Shown in pieces: positions 7,913 to 15,464 of a DNA stretch of 34,385 nucleotides (the stretch's first letter is position 1; every line of letters starts with the position of its first letter). The stretch is from Streptomyces xiaopingdaonensis. Lineage in GTDB: Bacteria; Actinomycetota; Actinomycetes; Streptomycetales; Streptomycetaceae. Position numbers and translations under genes: made by a program. Location: positions 1 through 34,385 of the forward strand of contig NZ_AJTQ01000054.1 of NCBI RefSeq assembly GCF_000262345.1, written 5' to 3'. The notes beneath the pieces were generated by a model. The model searched no databases. It was not told the DNA's origin and worked only from the letters and a program-made list of their open reading frames with translations.

Positions 7913-9214
7913 ATGCCGACGCTCGGTGCCATCGCCGATGACTTCACCGGCGCGACCGACCTCGCCACGATGCTCGTCGCCCGGGGCTTCCGGACGAAGG
8001 TCGTCGTCGGCGTGCCCGAACCGCCCCCGCCGGCGGACGCGGACCCGGACGCGCTGGTCGTCGCGCTCAAGTCCCGCACCGCGCCCGCGGCACAGGCGGT
8101 CGCCGACTCGCTCGCCGCGCTGCGGGCCCTGGCCGAGGCCGGGTGCGAGCGCTTCTACTTCAAGTACTGCTCCACCTTCGACTCGACGCCGCAGGGCAAC
8201 ATCGGCCCGGTCATGGACGCGCTCCTCGACGAGCTCGGCGCCGCGCGCACCGTCGTGGTGCCGGCCTTCCCCGCCACCGGCCGCACCGTCTACCGGTCAC
8301 GGCTCTTCGTCCACGACGAGCTGCTCGACGAGAGCCCCATGCGGAACCACCCCCTCACGCCGATGCGCGACGCCCACCTGGTGCGGCTGCTCGCCCCGCA
8401 GACCGCACGCACGGTGCGGCAACTGCCGCACGAGACGGTCCGCGCGGGTGTCGAGGCGGTGCGCGCACGCCTCGCGGAGCCCGAGTTCGCGGACGGCGCG
8501 CTCGTCGCCGACGCCACCACGGACGACGACCTGCGCACCCTCGCGGCCGCCACCGCGTCGTTCCCCCTCGTCACCGGCGGCGCCGGACTCGCGCTCGGCT
8601 TCTCCGGCCCGCGCTCCGGCGCCGCCGAGGCGCGGGCCTCCGCCGCCGACCCGGCGCCCGACGCGAGGGGCGTCGTCCTCTCGGGGAGCGCCTCGGCCGC
8701 GACGCGTGCCCAAGTCGCCCACGGAGCCGCGCGGTTGCCGCACCGGAAGCTCGACCTCGCCGCGCTGCGGCGGGACTTCGACGCGGAGGTGGCGGCCCTC
8801 GCCGAATTCGCCGAGCGGAGCTGGGCCGAGCGTCCCGGGCAGCCGCCGCTGCTCTACGCCGTCGGCGAGGAGGGGGACGTCGAGCCCGCCGGAGCTGAGC
8901 CGGGTGTCCCGGCCGCCGAACTCGTGGAGTCCGCGCTCGCCCGGTGCGCGCGGCTGCTGGTGCGCCGGGGGGCGACCCGCCTCCTCGTCGCGGGCGGGGA
9001 GACCTCGGGTGCCGTCGTCACCGCGCTCGGGGTGCGCGCGCTGCGGATGGGTGCGCCGCTCGGTCCCGGCGTCTCCTGGGCCACGGCCGAGGCCCACCCG
9101 TACGGCGAGGAGGACGGTGCCGCCGCGACGGGCGTGCTCGTCGATCTCGCACTGAAATCGGGGAACTTCGGCGCCGTCGACCTCTTCACCGCCGCCTGGA
9201 AGGAGCTGTCGTGA
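7913..9214 (+). CDS. otnK: 3-oxo-tetronate 4-kinase (DUF1537 family)
   Basis: This four-carbon acid-sugar kinase phosphorylates 3-oxo-tetronate at C4 before aldolase cleavage. The 433-residue protein matches the E. coli YgbK/OtnK pattern closely: N-terminal IADDFTGATDLATML, FYFKYCSTFDSTPQGNIGPV, VVPAFPATGRTVY, then SPMRNHPLTPMRD, the GGAGLALG loop, and the C-terminal nucleotide-binding AGGETSGAVVTALG ending with LALKSGNFG. ATG 7913 was chosen over the frame's first ATG at 7850, because the preceding residues are not family-like and GGGAGG lies a few bases upstream. Its stop overlaps the otnC start by 4 bases. The family assignment is strong; the 3-oxo-tetronate specificity rests on the coupled otnC. 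Confidence 0.93.
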   Translation: MPTLGAIADDFTGATDLATMLVARGFRTKVVVGVPEPPPPADADPDALVVALKSRTAPAAQAVADSLAALRALAEAGCERFYFKYCSTFDSTPQGNIGPVMDALLDELGAARTVVVPAFPATGRTVYRSRLFVHDELLDESPMRNHPLTPMRDAHLVRLLAPQTARTVRQLPHETVRAGVEAVRARLAEPEFADGALVADATTDDDLRTLAAATASFPLVTGGAGLALGFSGPRSGAAEARASAADPAPDARGVVLSGSASAATRAQVAHGAARLPHRKLDLAALRRDFDAEVAALAEFAERSWAERPGQPPLLYAVGEEGDVEPAGAEPGVPAAELVESALARCARLLVRRGATRLLVAGGETSGAVVTALGVRALRMGAPLGPGVSWATAEAHPYGEEDGAAATGVLVDLALKSGNFGAVDLFTAAWKELS

Positions 9215-9852
9215 GCGAAGCGTCCCACGAACTCGCCGCGGCGGGCGCCCGGTTGGCGGCACTCGGGCTCAGTCCGGGCTCGTCGGGGAACCTGAGCGCA
9301 CGAGAAGGCGACCGCATGCTGATCACTCCGACCGGCGCGGACCTCGCCTCGCTCGACCCGGAGCGGCTGAGCCGGCTCGACCTGGACGGGCGGCACGTGG
9401 ACGGCCCGAAGCCGTCGAAGGAGTACCCCCTCCACTGCGCCTTCTACCGCCGCGACGCCGGCACCCGGGCCGTCGTCCACCTCCACTCGCGGCAGGCGAC
9501 CGCACTGAGCTGCCTGCCTCCCTGGAGCGAGCGGAGCGCGGTGCCGCCGCTCACGCCGTACTTCGTGATGCGCGTCGGGCAGACCCCGCTCATCCCCTAC
9601 GCGGAGCCCGGCGACGCCGGGCAGGCCGAGCGGATGGAGCGCCTCGCCTTCGGCTTCCGCGCCGCGCTCCTGCAGAACCACGGTCCGGTGACCGCGGGTG
9701 TCTCGCTGGCGAAGGCGGTGGACGCGGCCGTTGAGTTGGAGGAGGTCGCAGGGCTGCTGCTGCTCTTCGGCGCGCGAGCACCACGGCTGCTGGAGCCCGA
9801 GGAGGCCGGCGCGCTGGCCGCCCGGTACGGCACCGAGTGGGACGCCGCCTGA
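9211..9852 (+). CDS. otnC: 3-oxo-tetronate 4-phosphate decarboxylase (class II aldolase family)
   Basis: This 213-residue zinc-dependent class II aldolase/adducin-family enzyme is expected to decarboxylate 3-oxo-tetronate 4-phosphate to dihydroxyacetone phosphate. Motifs include SPGSSGNLSAREGDRMLITPTG, the substrate-binding KPSKEYPLH, the zinc-binding VVHLHS pair, YFVMRVGQTPLIPY, and LLQNHGPV with the third His. The layout matches E. coli YgbL/OtnC well. GTG 9211 overlaps the otnK stop (GTGA), with AGGAG 5 bases upstream; the longer open frame from 8944 runs inside otnK and is not used. Together with otnK it defines the end of an acid-sugar pathway feeding glycolysis. A fuculose-phosphate-type aldolase is less likely, given the PSKE motif and the neighbour. 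Confidence 0.93.
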   Translation: MSEASHELAAAGARLAALGLSPGSSGNLSAREGDRMLITPTGADLASLDPERLSRLDLDGRHVDGPKPSKEYPLHCAFYRRDAGTRAVVHLHSRQATALSCLPPWSERSAVPPLTPYFVMRVGQTPLIPYAEPGDAGQAERMERLAFGFRAALLQNHGPVTAGVSLAKAVDAAVELEEVAGLLLLFGARAPRLLEPEEAGALAARYGTEWDAA

Positions 9853-9862
9853 TCCGGAGCGG

Positions 9863-9882
9863 GGCGGCCCCCGGGGGCCGCC
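9863..9882 (+). terminator. GC-rich palindrome after otnC
   Basis: A perfect 20-bp palindrome (GGCGGCCCCC followed at once by GGGGGCCGCC) starts 10 bases after the otnC stop. It can fold into a short GC-only hairpin and is the nearest terminator candidate for otnK-otnC. Confidence 0.7.
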
Positions 9883-9895
9883 TCCTGCGGTGCGG

Positions 9896-9936
9896 GGTGC
9901 CTCAACTGCGCCTGTGACGGGCCAAGTTGAGGCACC
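9896..9936. terminator. Second inverted repeat between convergent otnC and the methyltransferase
   Basis: GGTGCCTCAACT (9896-9907) and its exact reverse complement AGTTGAGGCACC (9925-9936) are separated by 17 bases. The repeat lies in the 257-base gap between otnC (ends 9852) and the convergent methyltransferase (ends 10110). A bidirectional terminator is the simple reading; the long loop and less GC-rich arms would also fit a protein-binding site. From 9937 to 10109 I see no gene. Confidence 0.5.
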
Positions 9937-10109
9937 GCCGATGCGGGCGGCTCATGCGTTCCGCCGCCGTTCCTCTCGTGCGCACCGGACACTCCGCGTA
10001 GGTCGCGCTCGCGGGGACGGGACGTATACCGCCTGCTTCCCGCCGGGCGGACGCCACGGCCCCGGGCGCGCTCCGTACGACACCCGCCCGACGAACGCCG
10101 CTCGACCCG

Positions 10110-10982
10110 TCACGGCTTCCGCGCCAGCAGCCCGTAGCAGGACGCCTCCGCATCGGAGTAGAGCGGTATCGGCGCCAGCCGCGCAGGGCGTCCGGGCCAC
10201 CACCGGTTGAGCGGACGCACCCCCGGCTCCAGCAGCTCCAGACCGGCCTCGGAGACGATCTCCTCCACCTCGGCGTCCGACCGCAGTTGGACCGGCAGCT
10301 TGCGACGTCGATAGACCTCGGCGGCCTCCTTCATGGCGTCGTCGAAGTCCTCCGTGGTGTGGGAGAGGACGAGGAAGCTGCCCGAGGGCATCGGTTCCAT
10401 GATCGTGCGGAGCAGCTCGCCCGGCCGGTGCTCGTCGGTGACGAAGTGGAAGATCGCCACGGCGCACACCGCAACCGGCCGCTCCAGGTCGAAGACCGGC
10501 TCAGGGCCGGCGAGGCAGGGATGGCCCAATATGTCCTGCGGTCGCCTGAGGTCCGCCTCGATGTAGTCGACGCGCCCCTCGCGCGTGCTCGTCATCAGCG
10601 CCTCGGCGTACGTCATCACGATCGGGTCGTTGTCGGTGTAGAGCACCCGCGCGTGCGGCCGGTGGTACTGGGCGACCTGGTGCGTGTTCGGCCTCGTCGG
10701 GATGCCCGTCCCGATGTCGAGGAACTGGTCGACACCCTGCTCACGCGCCAGGTACTCGACGACCATCTGGAGGAAGTACCGGTTGGCCCGGGCGAACTTC
10801 GCACTGTTCGGGGCGGTGCGCAGCACCTCCTCGGCCGCGATCCGGTCGGCCTCGAAATGGTCCTTGCCGCCCAGGTAGTAGTCGTACATCCGCGCCACCT
10901 GCGGCTCGCCCCGGTCCGCGACGTCGTTCGCGGCCGTCGGCCCCGGGCCGCTCGTGCTCATCCAACCGGAAGGGTCTCCCAT
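10110..10982 (-). CDS. SAM-dependent methyltransferase, DUF574 (Methyltransf_19) family
   Basis: A 290-residue protein of the DUF574 methyltransferase-like family, which is present in many copies in Streptomyces genomes and mostly of unknown substrate. Landmarks are ARMYDYYLGGKDHFEADR (about residues 30-47), NRYFLQMVV, the SAM-binding FLDIGTGIPTRPNTHQVAQ (about 87-105), VLYTDNDPIV, and late VCAVAIFHFVTDE. ATG 10982 was chosen because GAGGAG lies 6-7 bases upstream; a second ATG at 10961 is possible, and the much longer open frame to 11417 crosses into the kinase gene. It stands alone between two convergent or tandem modules, with no partner that would suggest a substrate. Confidence 0.92.
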   Translation of the reverse strand: MGDPSGWMSTSGPGPTAANDVADRGEPQVARMYDYYLGGKDHFEADRIAAEEVLRTAPNSAKFARANRYFLQMVVEYLAREQGVDQFLDIGTGIPTRPNTHQVAQYHRPHARVLYTDNDPIVMTYAEALMTSTREGRVDYIEADLRRPQDILGHPCLAGPEPVFDLERPVAVCAVAIFHFVTDEHRPGELLRTIMEPMPSGSFLVLSHTTEDFDDAMKEAAEVYRRRKLPVQLRSDAEVEEIVSEAGLELLEPGVRPLNRWWPGRPARLAPIPLYSDAEASCYGLLARKP

Positions 10983-11091
10983 CTGCGGCTCCTCTCGACC
11001 GTGTGCCTGCGAGGGACACTTTCCCTCAATATCAAGTCCCTGTGAAATCCCAGGTATTGGGGGGTGCGGAAAACCCCGGGATCCTCCGGCC

Positions 11092-12078
11092 TCACGTCTC
11101 CGTCGCCGCGTCCGCGAGCAGCGCCGCGAGCGGGTCCTCCGGGCCGAGGAGCGGGACGAGTTCGGCGGCCGTCGGCCCGGTGGCGGGGCCGCGGCGGGTG
11201 ACGGCGACGGAGGCGGCGACGTTGGCGCCGCGTGCCGCGTCGAGGGGTGCGGCACCGAGCCCGAGGAAGGCGAGGAAGGCGCCGACGTGGGCGTCTCCGG
11301 CCCCGTTGCTGTCGACCAGCTCGACGGGACGCCCCGGCACCGCCACGGCGCCCCCTTCCGTGCGACGGCTGCCTCCCGCGAGCCAGCAGCCGTCGGCGTC
11401 CCCGCGCACGAGGACACCGGCGCCCGGCCGCAGTCCGCGGGCCAACTCCTCGGCGGCCGGGCCTCCTTCGGCGACGCCGCAGAGCAGCTCGGCCTCCCGC
11501 TGGTTGCAGCTCAGCCAGTCCACGCGGGCGAGTACCCGCTCCAGACGCACCGGCTCGATCTCGGCGACGAGCGGCCCCGGGTCGAGGCACAGCACGACCC
11601 CCTCGGGAAGGCTCGCGGCGAACTCGGTGAGGACGGGCGCCGATTGCGGGTAGGCGAGCCCGTAGCCGGAGAGCTGCACGAGGTCGCCCGCGCGTACGCA
11701 GGCGGCCAACCGCACCGCCTCCGCGGAGGTGAGTGCGGCCTCCGCGCCAGAGGCCGTCACGAACGTGCGCTCGCCTCCGGAATCGACGAGGGCGACGCAG
11801 TACCCCGTGTCCCGCTCGGTGTGCGCGGGGAGGACCGGACGTACGCCCTCCGCGTCGAGCGCACCGCGGACAAGGTCGCCGAAGGGGCCGGTCCCGTGGC
11901 CGCCCCCGTACACGGCGGGCAGCCCGAGGCGGCGGGCGGCGGCGAGGACGTTGAACCCGCCGCCGACCCGGTGGCCGGCGTCCGAGGCGAGCACGTCGCC
12001 GCCGCGCTCGGGCAGTCGGGGCACGCGCAGCACCATGTCCACGAGGACGCTGCCGGCGAGGACGAGCCGTGCACTCAC
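11092..12078 (-). CDS. PfkB-family carbohydrate/nucleoside kinase
   Basis: A 328-residue ribokinase-fold kinase. The N-terminal substrate motif is seen as DAGHRVGGGFNVLAAARRLG (two-Gly motif plus Asn), followed by GTGPFGDLVRGAL. The C-terminal catalytic signature is LVDSNGAGDAHVGAFLAFLG, with the GAGD Asp as general base. GTG 12078 overlaps the permease stop by 4 bases, with AAGGAGG 7 bases upstream. It is the last gene of the GntR-ADP-ribosylglycohydrolase-NCS1 operon. I infer that it phosphorylates the sugar, or the nucleoside itself, released or imported by the neighbours. Ribose, pseudouridine or another nucleoside are all possible; no motif I can read settles this. Confidence 0.92.
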   Translation of the reverse strand: MSARLVLAGSVLVDMVLRVPRLPERGGDVLASDAGHRVGGGFNVLAAARRLGLPAVYGGGHGTGPFGDLVRGALDAEGVRPVLPAHTERDTGYCVALVDSGGERTFVTASGAEAALTSAEAVRLAACVRAGDLVQLSGYGLAYPQSAPVLTEFAASLPEGVVLCLDPGPLVAEIEPVRLERVLARVDWLSCNQREAELLCGVAEGGPAAEELARGLRPGAGVLVRGDADGCWLAGGSRRTEGGAVAVPGRPVELVDSNGAGDAHVGAFLAFLGLGAAPLDAARGANVAASVAVTRRGPATGPTAAELVPLLGPEDPLAALLADAATET

Positions 12079-13577
12079 GCGGAGACCTCCTTCTCGGCGG
12101 CCGGCTCCTCCGCGTCCGCGGTCTCCGTGTCGCGGCGCAGCGCCTCGGCGCGGACGGCCCGGTCGAGCGGCAGCAGCAGGCTGTAGGCGACAGCGGCGAT
12201 CACGAACGTCACGACCCAGCCCAGCCCGTTGCTGCCGAGCCAGCTGTGCGCGAACGGGCCCGAGAACCACACGTCGGTGTCGCTCGTCTTCGCCTCCGTC
12301 AGCAGCAGTCCCACCACGATCGCGGCCGCCCAGGAGACGCACGCCGACCAGGCGAAGCCGCCGTTGTACCAGTAGCGGCCCGAGCGCCGCGGCTCCATCA
12401 GCGCCTCCGCGTCGTACACCCGCCGGCGCAGCATGTCCACGGCGAAGACACCGACCCAGGCCGTGATCGGGACGGCGAGGAGGGTGAGGAACGTCGTGAA
12501 CGGACCGTAGAAGTCCTCGGCGATGAGCATGAAGTAGATGCCGCCGGCGAACGTGATGACGATGTCGATACCGACGGCGACGGTCCGCCTCGCCCGCACG
12601 CCGAGGGTGACGAGCGTCAGCCCCGCCGAGTAGACGGAGAGGTGGTTGGAGAGCAGCAGCCCGCCGAACGCGGCGACCAGGTAAGGGACGGACATCCACG
12701 AGGGCAGCATCGCGTCGATCGCGGCCACCGGGTCGGACGCGGCGGCGAGCGAGGAGTCGCCGGCCGAGAGCAGCGAGCCGAGCGATATCAGCAGCACCAG
12801 CGGTATGCCCGCGCCCCAGGCGGAGGCGACCACCAGCCGCCCGCCGGGTACGGAGCGCGGCAGGTAACGGGCGTAGTCGGCGCCCGCGTTGGCCCAACCG
12901 ATGCCGGTACCCGCGGCGATCACACCGATCCCCGCGACGACGGAGCTCAGTGGCGCCGCCGGCGCGTCGACCACCTCGCCCCAGTCGACGGTGGCCACGA
13001 GGAAGGCCATCACCAACAGGTTGAGCAGCCCGAAGACGTACGTGGCCCACTTGTTGATCCACATGATGACGGCGTGCCCCAGCCCGCTGATCAGCAGTGT
13101 GCAGGCGATGAAGACCAGCAGGCAGACCAGCGTCAGCACGGTGTTCTGGCCCACGCCGAAGACGATCGCGAGCAGCGAGAGCAGCGCGTAGGCCGCGGTG
13201 GTCGTGTTGACGGTCTCCCAGCCCACTCGGCTGATCCATGTCACCAGCGTCGGCCCGGTGTTGCCGCGCCGCCCGAACACCGCGCGGGAGAGCGTCAGCG
13301 CCGGCGCCCCGCCCCGCTTCCCCGCGATGCTCAACGCGCCCACGAGCGCGAACGAGCCGAACGCACCGACGAACGCGACGAGTACGGCCTGCCAGATGTT
13401 CAGGCCGCGGAAGGCCACCAGGGTGGCGCCCAGCGGCAGTCCCAGCAGCGAGATGTTCGCGGCGAACCACGTCCAGAACATCTGGCTCGCGTGTCCGCGG
13501 CGCTCACTGTCGGGAACGGGCTCGATGCCGCGGGTCTCCACGGCGCCGGCGAGCTCACTCTTCTTCGAGTCAGCCAT
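12075..13577 (-). CDS. NCS1-family permease (cytosine/purine/hydantoin type)
   Basis: This integral membrane importer has 500 residues and about 12 hydrophobic helices. The N-terminus has the NCS1 signature GIEPVPDSERRGHASQMFW, then NISLLGLPLGATLV, GKRGGAPALTLSRAVFG and the WISRVGWETVN segment of CodB-like permeases. ATG 13577 has AAGGAGG 6-7 bases upstream. The tail (residues about 480-500) is charged and cytosolic. It sits between the ADP-ribosylglycohydrolase-family gene and the PfkB kinase, so it probably imports the nucleobase, nucleoside or related N-heterocyclic compound processed by those enzymes. NCS1 substrates known from the family include cytosine, allantoin, hydantoin, uracil and thiamine precursors; I cannot tell which applies. 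Confidence 0.93.
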   Translation of the reverse strand: MADSKKSELAGAVETRGIEPVPDSERRGHASQMFWTWFAANISLLGLPLGATLVAFRGLNIWQAVLVAFVGAFGSFALVGALSIAGKRGGAPALTLSRAVFGRRGNTGPTLVTWISRVGWETVNTTTAAYALLSLLAIVFGVGQNTVLTLVCLLVFIACTLLISGLGHAVIMWINKWATYVFGLLNLLVMAFLVATVDWGEVVDAPAAPLSSVVAGIGVIAAGTGIGWANAGADYARYLPRSVPGGRLVVASAWGAGIPLVLLISLGSLLSAGDSSLAAASDPVAAIDAMLPSWMSVPYLVAAFGGLLLSNHLSVYSAGLTLVTLGVRARRTVAVGIDIVITFAGGIYFMLIAEDFYGPFTTFLTLLAVPITAWVGVFAVDMLRRRVYDAEALMEPRRSGRYWYNGGFAWSACVSWAAAIVVGLLLTEAKTSDTDVWFSGPFAHSWLGSNGLGWVVTFVIAAVAYSLLLPLDRAVRAEALRRDTETADAEEPAAEKEVSA

Positions 13578-13604
13578 GGCCCAACCTCCTTACGAGGCAA
13601 GAAG

Positions 13605-13622
13605 CGAGGAGCGCGCTCCTCG
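13605..13622. repeat. 18-bp perfect palindrome in the gap before the NCS1 gene
   Basis: CGAGGAGCGCGCTCCTCG is fully self-complementary. It lies in the 67-base gap between the ADP-ribosylglycohydrolase-family gene (ends 13645) and the NCS1 permease start (13577). It could be an internal hairpin that sets relative expression, an internal terminator or a regulator site. No U tract follows it. Confidence 0.55.
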
Positions 13623-13644
13623 GGATGTGCGGTCCGGCGCCGGC

Positions 13645-14649
13645 TCAGCCGTGCGGGCGCAGGGAGAGCAGACGCGCGGCCAGTGGCTCCACGTCGAGTT
13701 CGTTGACGGAGCGCAGCGTCGCCACCGCGTCGGCAGGCAGCCCGCTCAGGCCGGTGACGGCACCGGCGACCGCCCCGGCGAGGGCGCCGATCGTGTCGCA
13801 GTCGCCGCCGAGGTTGGCGGCGAGCAGGCAGGCGCGCATGGGGTCGCCGCCCGCGACGGCGAGCACGGCGAAGGCGGCCGGCACCGACTCCTGACTGGCG
13901 ACGCTGGTGCCGATCAACTCGCTGACGAGGGTGAGCGCTTCAGCCTCCGGCCGCCCCGCCACGGTGTTCCGCGCCCAGCGGATGCGGGCCGCGATGTCGG
14001 CGCCCGCCACCCAGTGCCCGCGTGCGACGCCGGCCCGGGCGGCCGCCTCGGCCGTGTCCATCGCCGTCTCCAGGTCTGCCCCGCCGACGGCGCTGCTCAC
14101 CGCGGCGGCGACGGCAGCGGCGCCCGCGATGCCGAGCGTGGTGTCATGCGTGACCTGGCAGGACTCCACGACCCGGTCGAGGAACGCCTCCAGCGGACGG
14201 GCGGGGAACGCCACTCCGACGGGGGCGACGCGCATCGCGGCCCCGTTGGTCGTGCCGGTGCTGCCGGTCTCGCTGACCGGCACGCCGCGTGCCACCGCGT
14301 CCAGCGCGGCCTTGGTCGAGGGGCCGAGGAGGTCGAGGGAGCCCTTCTCCCGCATCCCCGCCTCCCACTCCAGCAGGGCCCGCGCGAGGAGCTCGGGGTC
14401 GATGCGGCCGGCCCCGTCGGCGAGGAGGCGGCCGACGAGCAGGGCCTGGTCGGTGTCGTCGGTGACGGTGCCGGCCGGCAGCCCGGCGGCCACGGGGTTG
14501 TCGGGCGGGCCCGCCTCGAAGTCGGAGACCGTGCCGAAGCGGGCCGCGATGGCCGCGCGCGACATGGTCTGGGTGGGCATGCCGAGCGCGTCGCCCAGGG
14601 CGAGGCCGTAGAGGGAGCCGAGGGCGCGGTCGGTGCGGGGGTCGCTCAT
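13645..14649 (-). CDS. ADP-ribosylglycohydrolase-family protein
   Basis: A 334-residue all-alpha DraG/ARH-fold hydrolase with two metal-binding clusters. The N-terminal GSLYGLALGDALGMPTQ leads to TVTDDTDQAL (TDDT at residues 63-66), and the C-terminal cluster is AANLGGDCDTIGALAGAV (GGDCDT at 281-286). Both sets of Asp ligands are present, so it should be active on an N- or O-linked ADP-ribosyl or ribosyl group. ATG 14649 is the natural start; a GGA-type site upstream is weak. The gene follows the GntR regulator by 62 bases and precedes a permease and a sugar kinase. That context fits hydrolysis of a small ribosyl compound better than reversal of protein modification. The small-molecule role is inference. 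Confidence 0.9.
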   Translation of the reverse strand: MSDPRTDRALGSLYGLALGDALGMPTQTMSRAAIAARFGTVSDFEAGPPDNPVAAGLPAGTVTDDTDQALLVGRLLADGAGRIDPELLARALLEWEAGMREKGSLDLLGPSTKAALDAVARGVPVSETGSTGTTNGAAMRVAPVGVAFPARPLEAFLDRVVESCQVTHDTTLGIAGAAAVAAAVSSAVGGADLETAMDTAEAAARAGVARGHWVAGADIAARIRWARNTVAGRPEAEALTLVSELIGTSVASQESVPAAFAVLAVAGGDPMRACLLAANLGGDCDTIGALAGAVAGAVTGLSGLPADAVATLRSVNELDVEPLAARLLSLRPHG

Positions 14650-14711
14650 GTGCGGTGTTCCGTCTGTTCGTTGGGGAGCTCGATGGTCGGTGCGTACGGT
14701 CGCCGCTGCGG

Positions 14712-15431
14712 TCACGGGGGCTCGGGCTCGCCGAAGCTGGTGCGCAGCTCGAACCGCTCGGGGTCGAGGAGGCTCACCACGTGCTCGACGACGCTTCCCA
14801 CGGGCGAGCGCCCGGTGCGGGTCACGCGGAGGAAGGAGGTGCCGGCGGGGCGCTCCAGCTGGGCTGCGTCCTCGGGTGTCAACGGCACCGCGGTGGCGCG
14901 CTGTTCGCCCGAGGCCACCACGAGGCCGGCGGCCGTGAGCGTGGCGGTGAGCGAGCCGTCGACGAGTCCGGTCTCCGGCACCGCTTCCAGGCCCGGGTGC
15001 AGCGGCACCCGGCTGCGCTCCAGGGAGAGCCGCACGCCGTCCGGCAGGGTGCGCATGCGGTCGACGGCCAGGAACCGCGCGCTGTCCAGGCCGAGTCGGG
15101 TGCTGAGCGCGGGCTCCTCCACGGTCTCCAGACGCAGCACCGCCGTCTCGGGAGGCACGCCCTGTGCGGTGAGGGCCTGCGTCCAGCCGTGCCGGTTGTC
15201 CAGCGGGGTTCCGTCGAAGCTGACGAAGGAGCCTATGCCCGGGTGGGTGCGCACCAGCCCCTCGTCGGCGAGGGAGCGGAGGGCTTCCCTGACCGTCGAC
15301 CGGCTCACCGAGAAACGTTGGGTCAGCGCGTGCTCTCCCGGGAGCCGGCTTCCGGTGCGCAGGGTTCCGCCACGGATCTCGCGGCCGAGGATGCGGGCCA
15401 CCCGCTGGTGCTTGCGTGCCTGTTCGGACAT
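14712..15431 (-). CDS. GntR-family regulator with UTRA domain (HutC subfamily)
   Basis: A 239-residue regulator. The N-terminal winged helix (about residues 8-70) reads ILGREIRGGTLRTGSRLPGE, then FSVSRSTVREALRSLADEGLV. The C-terminal part is a UTRA ligand-binding fold ending in the usual SPVGSVVEHVVSLLDPERF. HutC-type regulators sense small ligands such as histidine derivatives or sugar phosphates. It is the first gene of the leftward operon leading to the ADP-ribosylglycohydrolase, NCS1 permease and PfkB kinase genes, so it most likely controls them and itself. No strong ribosome binding site precedes ATG 15431. A repeated 12-base motif overlaps the start codon, see 15428-15464. Confidence 0.93.
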   Translation of the reverse strand: MSEQARKHQRVARILGREIRGGTLRTGSRLPGEHALTQRFSVSRSTVREALRSLADEGLVRTHPGIGSFVSFDGTPLDNRHGWTQALTAQGVPPETAVLRLETVEEPALSTRLGLDSARFLAVDRMRTLPDGVRLSLERSRVPLHPGLEAVPETGLVDGSLTATLTAAGLVVASGEQRATAVPLTPEDAAQLERPAGTSFLRVTRTGRSPVGSVVEHVVSLLDPERFELRTSFGEPEPP

Positions 15432-15464
15432 GTCCGCACGGTAGGCGCACCTGTCCGGACCTGT
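15428..15464. promoter_or_regulatory. Repeated TGTCCG motif at the GntR start (candidate autoregulatory operator)
   Basis: ACATGTCCGCAC (15428-15439) and ACCTGTCCGGAC (15449-15460) match at 10 of 12 positions and begin 21 bp apart. The first lies within the palindrome GGACATGTCC (15426-15435) and spans the start codon. The second contains the palindrome GTCCGGAC and is followed by another ACCTGT. This arrangement suggests autoregulation by the GntR protein. Confidence 0.45.

Noticed and set aside
13645..14649. DraG-type control of nitrogenase or a toxin-antitoxin pair
   Set aside because: There is no ADP-ribosyltransferase or nitrogen-fixation gene nearby; the neighbours are a permease and a sugar kinase.
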